NCBI GenBank assembly: GCA_900321275.1 | Contig: ONVI01000042.1 | Location: forward strand, 1-36,052 | From: an uncultured Eubacteriales bacterium | GTDB lineage: Bacteria > Bacillota > Clostridia > Oscillospirales > Oscillospiraceae | DNA: 36,052 nt | Direction: 5' to 3' | Shown here: positions 29,117-36,052 of the stretch, piece after piece | Numbering within the stretch: the first letter of the stretch is position 1 | Layout of the letters: each line of letters starts with the position of its first letter | Notes under the pieces: model-generated | The model's input: the letters and a program-made list of their open reading frames with translations, nothing else | What the model was told of the DNA's origin: nothing | Databases searched by the model: none | Translations under genes and position numbers: made by a program

Positions 29117-30811
29117 ATGAAAACCTGGAAGAAGATCCTGCCGCTTTTGCTGGCTTTGCTGATGCTGGCGGGCTGCGGCGCTCCTGCCGCGCAGGAAACG
29201 GTTCCTGTTCCCGCGGCCCCTGCAGACGCCGCGTCTGCCGATACCGCAGAGGACGGCGACTACAAGGTGTTGAATGTCGGCCGTATGGCTGAGCTGTTCG
29301 ACATGGATTCCACGATCGCCACGGAGGCTGACTGCTTGGAGGTTATCTCCGCGATCATCGAACCGCTCTTCGTCACTGCTGCGGACGGCACGCCGGTCAA
29401 CGCGCTGTGCGCATCCTATGAGACGAACGAGGAATCTACCGAGTATGTGTTCCACATTCGTGAGGACGCCAACTGGATGAACGGCGTACCCGTCACGGCG
29501 GACGACTTTGTTTTCGCATGGCGCCGTCTGGTCGATCCCGTGACTGCCTCCGAATACAGCTTCATGATGGAAGTGGCGGCCGTGAAGAACGCAACGCCCA
29601 TCATCAGCGGCGAGCTGCCCATCGAGGAACTCGGCGTCAGCGCTGTGGACAGCAAGACCCTGAAGGTCGAGCTGGATCATCCCGTTTCCTATTTTCTGAA
29701 CCTGATGACATTCCCCAGCTTCTGCCCGATCAACGAGGCCTTTGCCACGGAGCTCGGCAGCGAGTATGCGCTGGGCGCCGACAAGCTGCTCTGCTGCGGC
29801 CCCTTCTACATGTCTGCCTGGGACGTGGGTGGCAACACCTATCAGCTCAAGAAAAACCCCAGCTACTATGACGCGGACAAGGTCAATCTGGACGAAATCA
29901 ATTTCCAGATCATCAAGGATCCGCAGCAGACGATGCTGGCCTATGAAAACGGCACCCTGGACTATGTCCGCCTCTCCGGCGACCAGATCGTGAAGTACCA
30001 GACCATGGACGGCTTTACCCGCATCGAAGAGGGCTATCTGTGGTATCTCTCCCCCAACCTCAATCCGAAGAGCGAGGAGTATTCCTGCGGCCTTGAGAAC
30101 GAAAACCTGCGCATGGCCATCGCACTGAGCTATGACAAGGACGTGATCTGCTATGAGATCCTGCAGGACGGCTCCACGCCCGCCGACTTCGCGATCCCGA
30201 ACCGCCTGGCCATCGGCCCGGACGGCAAGGACTTCCGTGAGACCTCACCGCTCTACCTGCAGACCGACAAGGCCAAGGCCCAGGAGTACTGGGAGGCAGC
30301 CAAGGAAGAGCTCGGTGTGGACGAAGTCACGATCGAGCTTCTCTATGACGACTCCGACTCCACGCCGCTAATTGCCCAGTTCCTGCAGAGCGAGATCGAG
30401 AACAATCTGCCCGGCGTACACATCAACCTCAAATCTCAGCCGAAGAAGAGCCGTACCGAACTGATGCAGAACCGTGAGTATCAGCTCGGCCTGACCCGTT
30501 GGGGCCCGGACTACGCTGACCCGATGACCTATCTGGACATGTGGACGACCGGCTCGACCTACAATTACGGCGAGTGGAGCAATGAGGAATATGACAAGCT
30601 GATCGCGGACGCCAACGGCGATCTTGCCAACCGGTACGAGGAGCGCTGGGAGGCGCTCAAGCAGGCCGAGGCGCTCGTGATGGAGCACGCTGTGATCCTT
30701 CCGGTCTACCAGAAGGGTACCGCCGCCATGGTGCGGCCCGGCATCACCGGTCTGGCCTTCTTCCCCGTCGGTGTGGGAACAATCTACAAAGACGTGGATG
30801 TGAACTTCTGA
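29117..30811 (+). CDS. Peptide-type ABC importer substrate-binding lipoprotein (OppA/DppA family)
   Basis: A 564-residue extracellular binding lipoprotein (SBP_bac_5). The lipobox LAGC at about 18-21 anchors it, followed by an Ala/Pro-rich linker (22-44). The family signature is present (YVFHIREDANWMNGVPVTADDFVFAWRRL, near 107-135). The chain has the usual length and ends in a typical ILPVYQKG and GLAF segment. ATG 29117 has AAAAGGAG 8 nt upstream; a GTG at 29096 is further 5' and lies before that RBS. It leads an operon with two permeases and two ATPases, with a hairpin between it and the permeases that may raise its share of the mRNA. The ligand may be a peptide, an opine or a glycated amino acid. 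Confidence 0.93.
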   Translation: MKTWKKILPLLLALLMLAGCGAPAAQETVPVPAAPADAASADTAEDGDYKVLNVGRMAELFDMDSTIATEADCLEVISAIIEPLFVTAADGTPVNALCASYETNEESTEYVFHIREDANWMNGVPVTADDFVFAWRRLVDPVTASEYSFMMEVAAVKNATPIISGELPIEELGVSAVDSKTLKVELDHPVSYFLNLMTFPSFCPINEAFATELGSEYALGADKLLCCGPFYMSAWDVGGNTYQLKKNPSYYDADKVNLDEINFQIIKDPQQTMLAYENGTLDYVRLSGDQIVKYQTMDGFTRIEEGYLWYLSPNLNPKSEEYSCGLENENLRMAIALSYDKDVICYEILQDGSTPADFAIPNRLAIGPDGKDFRETSPLYLQTDKAKAQEYWEAAKEELGVDEVTIELLYDDSDSTPLIAQFLQSEIENNLPGVHINLKSQPKKSRTELMQNREYQLGLTRWGPDYADPMTYLDMWTTGSTYNYGEWSNEEYDKLIADANGDLANRYEERWEALKQAEALVMEHAVILPVYQKGTAAMVRPGITGLAFFPVGVGTIYKDVDVNF

Positions 30812-30837
30812 TACAAGCATTCATACAGCAAATCCGT

Positions 30838-30878
30838 TAAAGGGCGGCCGCGCTACATCGGTTGCGTGGCCGCCCTTC
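30838..30878 (+). promoter_or_regulatory. Intercistronic hairpin between binding protein and permease genes
   Basis: AAGGGCGGCC and GGCCGCCCTT form a perfect 10 bp stem with a further GC pair set inside. No T run follows, so it is more likely an mRNA stabiliser or partial attenuator than a full terminator. It would allow more binding protein than permease. Confidence 0.6.
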
Positions 30879-30894
30879 GTAAAGGGGAAAAAGT

Positions 30895-31836
30895 ATGTTT
30901 AAGTACGTCCTCAAACGGGTGCTGATTTCGGTGGTCACGGTCCTCATTATTCTCGCCGTTCTCTTTACCATGCTTCACAGCATGCCGGGCAGCCCCTTCA
31001 ACGACGAGAAGATCACCGCGGTGCAGCGGGCAAATCTCGAGGCCAAATACGGCCTGGACAAGCCCCTTCCCGTTCAGTTTGTCAATTATCTCAAGGCCAT
31101 GCTCTCCGGGGATTTCGGCGTTTCCTATGTCATCCAGAAGAATATGCCCATCGCCTCGCTGCTGCGCGCACGCATTATGGTTTCAATCCGCATCGGGGTG
31201 CAGGCGGTGGCGCTCGGCACGCTCATCGGGCTGCTGATGGGGATTGTGGCTGCGATGAAGCGCAACTCCTTCCTGGATACTTTCGCCACGGTGGTCTCCG
31301 TTATCGGCGTTGCCTTTCCCTCCTATGTGTTTGCCATGGCCATGAGTTATTTTATCGGCTTCCGCCTCGGCTGGCTGCCGCTGCTGTACAGCACGGCGGA
31401 CGCCGCGCGCTCGACCGTGATGCCCACGATCTCGCTCAGCATGTTTTCCATGGCTACCGTCGCGCGCTTTGCCCGGACCGAAATGGTGGAGGTCATGAGC
31501 TCGGACTACATGCTGCTGGCCGACTCGAAGGGCATATCGTCGTTTCGGCTGCTCGGCGTACATGGTCTTCGCAATGCGCTGATCCCGATCGTCACGGTGC
31601 TCGCGCCCCTGACGGTCGAGCTGATGACGGGAAGCCTTGTGGTGGAGCAGATTTTTGCGATCCCCGGTATCGGCAGCCTGCTGGTGTCGGCCATCCAGTT
31701 CAACGACTATAACGTCGTGCTGGCGGTGGTGTTCGTTTACAGCATCATGTTCATCTCTGTGATGCTGATTGTGGACATCCTTTACGGTGTGATCGACCCG
31801 CGCATCCGTCTGGCAAAGGAGGATGCTTCAACATGA
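30895..31836 (+). CDS. oppB: Peptide-type ABC importer permease (OppB/DppB family)
   Basis: A 313-residue membrane permease with six predicted helices. The N terminus MFKYVLKRVLISVVTVLIILAVLF is characteristic, with GDFGVSY at about 76-82. The EAA-loop region GLRNALIPIVTVLAPLTVELMTGSLVVEQIFAIPG is at about 225-258 (only the family pattern is meant). RBS AAAGGGG is 7 nt before the ATG. It overlaps the next permease by 4 bp (ATGA). It pairs with OppC to form the channel. Confidence 0.93.
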   Translation: MFKYVLKRVLISVVTVLIILAVLFTMLHSMPGSPFNDEKITAVQRANLEAKYGLDKPLPVQFVNYLKAMLSGDFGVSYVIQKNMPIASLLRARIMVSIRIGVQAVALGTLIGLLMGIVAAMKRNSFLDTFATVVSVIGVAFPSYVFAMAMSYFIGFRLGWLPLLYSTADAARSTVMPTISLSMFSMATVARFARTEMVEVMSSDYMLLADSKGISSFRLLGVHGLRNALIPIVTVLAPLTVELMTGSLVVEQIFAIPGIGSLLVSAIQFNDYNVVLAVVFVYSIMFISVMLIVDILYGVIDPRIRLAKEDAST

Positions 31837-32876
31837 TGACGGCAAAGGAGTATGCCTCTCTCGTAGAGAGAGAGGATTTCGTACCGGCACAGAACCGGGA
31901 TCTCGGCATCGATAAGGTTTACAGTGCACAGAGCTTCTGGAAAGACGCACTTGGCCGCTTCGTCAAAAACCGCGGCGCGGTGTTCGGGCTTGTAATGATC
32001 GTACTTATCGTGGTTATGGCCTTTGCCGGTCCCACGCTGAGCGGTTATGATTACCGCACGCAGGACATGTCTCAGCGTAACCTGCCGCCGCACATCGCGG
32101 GCTGGGAATCCGCGCCGATTTTTTCTGGCGTCTATACCCAGTATGTCAACGGCGAGGCGATCCGCAGCAACGTCTATACCCAGAAGGGAATCGAGGATGT
32201 GACGCACATCTTCGGGACCGACGCCCTTGGCCGCGATCAGTTTGCGCGGACATGGACCGGTACGCGCGTTTCGCTGTATGTGGCGCTGGTGGCCATCCTT
32301 ATCGACACCTTTGTCGGTATGAGCTTCGGGCTGGTCTCCGGCTATTATGGCGGAAAGCTTGACTTCTTCCTCCAGCGAATCGTTGAGATCCTCTCCACGA
32401 TCCCCACGACAGTGATCGTGACGCTTCTGATCGTGGTGATGAAGCCGGGCCTGACCAGCATCACCGTGGCTCTGATGATCACTGAGTGGATTGGCATGAG
32501 CCGCGTGACTCGTGCCCAGACCCTGCGGCTGAAGGAACGGGAATTCGTCCTCGCTTCCCGCACCCTGGGTGAAAGCACCTTTTCGATCATTTTCCGGGAA
32601 ATCCTGCCGAACATCTTCGGCCAGATTATCGTCATGTGCATGATGACGATCCCGAACGCCATCTTCACCGAGGCCTTTCTGGCATTCATCGGCCTGGGCA
32701 TCCCCGCTCCTCTGGCAAGCCTCGGCTCGCTGATCAGCGACGGCTTCAAGTCCATGACCATGTATCCCTTCCTGGTGCTCTTCCCGGTCACGGTGCTGGC
32801 ACTGCTGATGCTGAGCTTCAACCTGATGGCCGACGGCCTGCGCGACGCCTTTGACCCCAAGATGAAGGAGATGTGA
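31833..32876 (+). CDS. oppC: Peptide-type ABC importer permease (OppC/DppC family)
   Basis: A 347-residue permease. It has the N-terminal OppC segment (SFWKDALGRFVKNRGAVFGLVMIVLIVVMA), an external loop with FGTDALGRDQFARTWTGTRVSL, and the EAA loop (FREILPNIFGQIIV, GLGIPAPLASLGSLISDG). The loop between TM1 and TM2 is longer than usual (about 70-125, with AGWESAPIFSGVYTQYVNG), which makes the protein about 40 residues longer than a typical DppC. ATG 31833 overlaps the oppB stop; ATG 31836 is equally possible. The gene ends next to oppD. Confidence 0.93.
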   Translation: MMTAKEYASLVEREDFVPAQNRDLGIDKVYSAQSFWKDALGRFVKNRGAVFGLVMIVLIVVMAFAGPTLSGYDYRTQDMSQRNLPPHIAGWESAPIFSGVYTQYVNGEAIRSNVYTQKGIEDVTHIFGTDALGRDQFARTWTGTRVSLYVALVAILIDTFVGMSFGLVSGYYGGKLDFFLQRIVEILSTIPTTVIVTLLIVVMKPGLTSITVALMITEWIGMSRVTRAQTLRLKEREFVLASRTLGESTFSIIFREILPNIFGQIIVMCMMTIPNAIFTEAFLAFIGLGIPAPLASLGSLISDGFKSMTMYPFLVLFPVTVLALLMLSFNLMADGLRDAFDPKMKEM

Positions 32877-32878
32877 GC

Positions 32879-33952
32879 ATGGAAAAGACATTGACGATCC
32901 GGGATCTCCGTATCTCCTTCCAGGCAAGCGGCGGTACGGTGCGCGCCGTGCGCGGTGTGGATCTGGACCTTTATCAGGGGGAAACGCTCGCCATCGTGGG
33001 CGAGTCCGGCTCCGGCAAAAGCGTGACCGTCAAGGCGATCATGGGAATTGTCAGTTCCAACCAGATTGTTGAAGGCGGGACAATCCTTTATCGTTGCCGG
33101 GAGAAGGATGAATGGACGGAGCGGGATCTTCTGCGTCTGTCCCGCCGCGAGATGCGCCGGCATATCAACGGCACGCATATTGCCATGGTCTTTCAGGACC
33201 CGATGACCTCGCTCGACCCTACGATGACGATCGGCATGCAGCTGATGGAGGGGATGATCCAGCATCTGCACCTGTCCAGAGCGCTGGCCCGCCGCCGGGC
33301 GATCGAGCTGCTGGAGCTCGTCGGCATCCCGGAGGCAGAAAAGCGGATGCGGAACTATCCCCACCAGCTCTCCGGAGGCATGCGTCAGCGCGTGGTCATC
33401 GCCATTGCCCTCTCCTGCAGCCCGGACATTCTGATCTGCGACGAGCCGACGACGGCACTGGACGTTACGATCCAGGCCAAGATCCTGGAACTGATCCAGG
33501 AGATCCAGCGGAAAACCGGCATTTCGGTAATCTATATCACACATGATCTCGGCGTCGTGGCGAAGGTGGCGGACTATGTGGCCGTCATGTATGCCGGGCG
33601 CATTGCGGAAAAAGGCACGGTGGAGGACATTTTCTACGACCCGCGCCATCCCTATACCTGGGGTCTGCTCAGCAGCATGCCGGACATCTCCGATGAAAGC
33701 AGCGAGAGGCTTTACACGATCCCCGGCTCGCCGCCGAGCATGGTAGACCTGCCGGCGGGCGATCCGTTCGCCCCACGCAACGCCTATGCGCTGGAAGCGG
33801 ATTATAAGGCGGAGCCGCCAATGTTTCAAATCAGCCAGACACATTATGCGGCAAGCTGGCTGCTGGACGAGCGCGCGCCCAAGGTGGCGATGCCCGACTC
33901 GCTGCGCCGTCGCATCGAAAGCATGAGGGAAGGAGGAAGAACAGATGGCTGA
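32879..33952 (+). CDS. oppD: ABC importer ATP-binding protein (OppD/DppD family)
   Basis: A 357-residue ATPase. Walker A GESGSGKS is at 41-48, signature LSGGM at 164-168, Walker B ILICDEP at 184-190 and the H-loop ITHD follows. The C-terminal oligopeptide-transporter extension is present ([11 protein letters not shown], then GDPFAPRN). The cysteines that relatives carry in this extension (GCPFAPRC pattern) are replaced by Asp and Asn, so the Fe-S-type site known for some DppD proteins should be absent. ATG 32879 has GAAGGAG at 8 nt; GTG 32873 is too close to that site. Confidence 0.93.
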   Translation: MEKTLTIRDLRISFQASGGTVRAVRGVDLDLYQGETLAIVGESGSGKSVTVKAIMGIVSSNQIVEGGTILYRCREKDEWTERDLLRLSRREMRRHINGTHIAMVFQDPMTSLDPTMTIGMQLMEGMIQHLHLSRALARRRAIELLELVGIPEAEKRMRNYPHQLSGGMRQRVVIAIALSCSPDILICDEPTTALDVTIQAKILELIQEIQRKTGISVIYITHDLGVVAKVADYVAVMYAGRIAEKGTVEDIFYDPRHPYTWGLLSSMPDISDESSERLYTIPGSPPSMVDLPAGDPFAPRNAYALEADYKAEPPMFQISQTHYAASWLLDERAPKVAMPDSLRRRIESMREGGRTDG

Positions 33953-34868
33953 ACACCTTCTTGAAGTGGAGGACCTGAAGCAGTACTTCCGCGTCAGCAA
34001 GAAATTCACGGTCAAGGCGGTGGACGGCGTCTCGTTCTATATCGACGAAGGGGAAACCTATGGCCTTGTGGGCGAGTCCGGTTCCGGTAAGTCGACGATC
34101 GGCCGCTCAATCATTCGTCTCTACACGCCGACCGCGGGCCGCGTTCTCTTCGAGGGCGTGGAAATCTCCGGCCATCTTGGCGCGGCGGAGACGCGGCACC
34201 TGCGCACCCGCATGCAGATGATCTTTCAGGACCCCATGGCCTGTCTCAATCCGCGCAAAAAGGTGGGAGATATTATCGCTCAAGGCCTTGATGTGCATCA
34301 CCTCTATGTCAATGCTGACGAGCGACAGGAAAAAGTCTACCGCATTATGGAGCGCATTGGACTGGACCGGGAGCACGCCAATCGCTATCCCCACCAGTTC
34401 TCCGGCGGCCAGCGCCAACGCATCGGCATCGCCCGCGCGCTGATCATGGAGCCCAAGCTCGTCATTGCCGACGAGCCGATCTCTGCGTTGGACGTCTCGA
34501 TCCAGGCGCAGGTGGTCAACCTGATGAAGGACCTGCAAAAGGAGCTCGGCGCGGCCTATCTGTTCATTGCGCACGATCTGTCCATGGTCAAGTACATCTC
34601 TGACCGCATCGGCGTGCTGCATCTGGGGCATCTGGTGGAGACCGGGACGACGAAGGACATCTTCGATCGTCCGCTGCATCCCTATACGAAGAGCTTGCTC
34701 TCTGCTGTTCCGCACCCGGACCCGCGGGTGGAGAAGCAGCGCACGGCGATCGCCTATGATTACAAAAGCTCCGGCATCGACTATACCAAGGGCAGCTATC
34801 ACGCCGTCAGCGAGACACACAGCGTCCTCGCAACGGACGAGGAATTTGCCCGCTGGTCGGCACGCTGA
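33945..34868 (+). CDS. oppF: ABC importer ATP-binding protein (OppF/DppF family)
   Basis: A 307-residue ATPase that pairs with OppD. Walker A GESGSGKS is at 43-50, signature FSGGQ at 152-156, Walker B LVIADEP at 172-178 and the H-loop IAHD after it. GTTKDIFDRPLHPYTKSLLSAVP is the usual C-terminal region. Like its partner, the C-terminal extension is short and has no cysteine cluster. It overlaps oppD by 8 bp and has GGAGG before the ATG. It is the last gene of the operon, with a terminator 16 bp after the stop. Confidence 0.95.
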   Translation: MAEHLLEVEDLKQYFRVSKKFTVKAVDGVSFYIDEGETYGLVGESGSGKSTIGRSIIRLYTPTAGRVLFEGVEISGHLGAAETRHLRTRMQMIFQDPMACLNPRKKVGDIIAQGLDVHHLYVNADERQEKVYRIMERIGLDREHANRYPHQFSGGQRQRIGIARALIMEPKLVIADEPISALDVSIQAQVVNLMKDLQKELGAAYLFIAHDLSMVKYISDRIGVLHLGHLVETGTTKDIFDRPLHPYTKSLLSAVPHPDPRVEKQRTAIAYDYKSSGIDYTKGSYHAVSETHSVLATDEEFARWSAR

Positions 34869-34884
34869 GGGCAAAACTGGATAG

Positions 34885-34920
34885 AAAAGAAGGCTGACGG
34901 TGCTCCGTCAGCCTTCTTTT
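34885..34920. terminator. Bidirectional terminator between oppF and the SIS gene
   Basis: AAAAGAAGGCTGACGG and CCGTCAGCCTTCTTTT are a perfect 16 bp stem with a 4 nt loop. A and T flanks serve both converging transcripts. Confidence 0.93.
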
Positions 34921-34931
34921 GATTGTGAGGC

Positions 34932-35996
34932 TCAATAATCGAACTGCCTGTAGTAACGTCGGATCGAGAGCGGGTGACGCAGGAATAGCTCCATATAGGC
35001 GTCCACGCGATTGTTGACCGCGTGCATCACGAGATGCGAGATGCTGCCGCGGAACTCCTTTCGAATTCCCTCCAGCTCCAGCTCGGCCGTGTCGATGATC
35101 GTGTAGTTGGCGCAGACACGAGGCAGAAAGCGCGCGACGCGTTCTGCAAGCGGGCGCTGTTCGTCCTCGCCGATGAAGAGCGTGACGGGTGTGTCGGCGA
35201 CGATGATCTCCTGCATGCCGTGGAAGAACTCCTGACAGCTGATAGACTTGGTGCGGATCCACATCTGCTCTTCCCAGTAGCACATGGCGTAGGAGTAGGT
35301 GGCTCCGTACTGGTTGCCCGAGCCGATGAAGTAGTGCGGCAGATCGGGCCGCTCGCGGTGGAAAGCGACTGTCTTTTTCGCGTACTCATATGCCCAGGCG
35401 TCCGCAGCCTTTTCTACCTCTGCCAGCGCGAGGGCGAGATGGGCCTCGATCTCGCAGTTGTACTCCTCATAGGCGGCGAACTCGCCGTTTTTGTACATGA
35501 GATAGTTTGCGACCATATAGAACTTCAGCTGCTCGTTCTTCGGATAGAGGATCAGATAATCCTGCTTGTCCGGCGCGGTCAGCATCGAATCCGGCGTGTC
35601 GATAAAGGCGAAGATCTTGCCTCCGATTTCCCGGACGCGCTCGACGAGCCGCACCATCTCCTTGGTGTTGCCGGAAACCGAGGAATAAATGACCACGGAC
35701 CGTTCGGTAAAGCGGCGGTTGCCGGTGGTGAGAAACTCCGCGGCGTTTTCAACATAGATGGGCAGAGAAGAGCGGCCGCGCATATAGACCTCCACCTGCA
35801 TGGCGGAAGCATAGGTGCCGCCGATGCCGATAAAATAGATCCCGTCAAAGCCCTCCTGCCAGATTTGGTCGATGACCGCCTCAATCTGGGGACGGAGCGC
35901 CAGAGCGCCCTGCACGCTTTCAATTGCTTCTTTTTCATCAAAATTGCGAAGGCAAGGACCCTCTGTCTCCTGCCATTTTTTCGCTTCAAAACTCAT
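34932..35996 (-). CDS. SIS-domain sugar isomerase, FrlB-like (fructosamine deglycase group)
   Basis: A 354-residue cytosolic protein with two SIS domains and no glutaminase domain, so it is not GlmS. The first SIS has GIGGTYASAM (57-66) and SSVSGNTKE (105-113). The second has HYFIGSGNQYGATYSYAM and the FFHGMQEIIV and GEDEQRPLAERVARFL segments that FrlB-type deglycases show as FHGPFEI and EDETRPLAERV. FrlB splits fructosamine 6-phosphates into glucose 6-phosphate and an amino acid. ATG 35996 has AAGGAG 8 nt upstream. It converges on the ABC importer operon and follows another minus-strand gene by 11 bp. A kinase such as FrlD is not visible in the window, so the exact substrate is open. Confidence 0.85.
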   Translation of the reverse strand: MSFEAKKWQETEGPCLRNFDEKEAIESVQGALALRPQIEAVIDQIWQEGFDGIYFIGIGGTYASAMQVEVYMRGRSSLPIYVENAAEFLTTGNRRFTERSVVIYSSVSGNTKEMVRLVERVREIGGKIFAFIDTPDSMLTAPDKQDYLILYPKNEQLKFYMVANYLMYKNGEFAAYEEYNCEIEAHLALALAEVEKAADAWAYEYAKKTVAFHRERPDLPHYFIGSGNQYGATYSYAMCYWEEQMWIRTKSISCQEFFHGMQEIIVADTPVTLFIGEDEQRPLAERVARFLPRVCANYTIIDTAELELEGIRKEFRGSISHLVMHAVNNRVDAYMELFLRHPLSIRRYYRQFDY

Positions 35997-36007
35997 AGTA
36001 CGACTCC

Positions 36008-36052
36008 TTAATAGAATTCTCCGTCCGTCTCCAGTCCGAGGAAGAAACGGAG
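36008..36052 (-). CDS. 3' end of an upstream gene in the SIS operon (partial)
   Basis: The last 14 codons and the TAA stop of a minus-strand frame entering from the right edge (LRFFLGLETDGEFY). The stop lies 11 nt before the SIS start codon and shares its RBS region, so it is likely the preceding gene of the same operon. It is too short to assign. Confidence 0.5.
   Translation of the reverse strand, partial: LRFFLGLETDGEFY

Noticed and set aside
31782-32927. 381-codon minus-strand open frame opposite the OppC gene
   Set aside because: It is His/Asp/Gln-rich low-complexity translation typical of the reverse of a GC-rich membrane gene, and it lies wholly opposite a well-supported oppC.
34932-35996. 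SIS gene as glmS
   Set aside because: It has two SIS domains but no N-terminal glutaminase domain, and the FrlB-like motifs fit better; the glmS ribozyme is 15 kb away in front of nagB.
1-36052. CRISPR array or prophage
   Set aside because: No regularly spaced direct repeats with unique spacers and no phage structural or integrase genes were seen; the CW_7 repeats at 14453 are not accompanied by a lysozyme or phage genes.

Overview
The window looks like a chromosomal segment of a gut-type clostridial Firmicute, probably in the Oscillospiraceae/Lachnospiraceae range. I infer this from moderately high GC, strong AGGAGG-type ribosome binding sites, sigma-A promoters with N16-N18 spacers, a BirA/BioY biotin switch, a glmS-type ribozyme, TAXI-TRAP transport, SpoIIE-type phosphatase signalling and a FrlB-like sugar isomerase. 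The genus is not determined.

Layout. 1-1860: three tandem hairpins, a minus-strand lactonase-like metallo-beta-lactamase protein behind a highly folded leader, and two copies of a ~160 bp dispersed palindromic repeat. 1884-7826: an exported thioredoxin-domain protein, a TetR regulator with a Lon protease, and an exported tyrosine phosphatase-like protein. 7898-16188: an envelope block with a large MscS channel carrying two external sensor segments, cardiolipin synthase, a membrane sensor with a PP2C/SpoIIE phosphatase domain, a 110-residue protein with a double-glycine leader and two Cpl-7 (CW_7) wall-binding repeats, an AI-2E family membrane protein and a small conserved-looking protein. 16492-18196: the minus-strand bioY-birA operon under a BirA box; birA has acquired a C-terminal tail from a half copy of the repeat. 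18324-19358: nagB with a glmS ribozyme in its leader, which is the most striking regulatory observation here. 19474-25624: a LysR regulator divergent from a lipoprotein TAXI binding protein, then a paralogous secreted TAXI protein, a DUF1850 protein and a fused TRAP permease. 25785-26250: a tRNA-Ser(UGA) transcription unit with a decayed upstream copy. 26297-27190: remnants of an IS1182-type transposase and of a restriction-type (EVE/HNH-like) gene. 27261-34868: two GntR/UTRA regulators and a five-gene peptide-type ABC importer. 34932-36052: a minus-strand SIS-domain FrlB-like isomerase and the last codons of a gene upstream of it.

How the parts may work together. The MscS-cls-phosphatase-CW_7-AI-2E group reads as an envelope or osmotic response cluster (inference). 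LysR plus TAXI/TRAP is probably a regulated carboxylate or amino-acid uptake system. GntR plus the Opp-type importer plus the FrlB-like SIS protein suggests uptake and deglycation of glycated amino acids or peptides (inference). GlcN6P-sensing by the ribozyme in front of nagB would make most sense if NagB runs in the biosynthetic direction in this organism.
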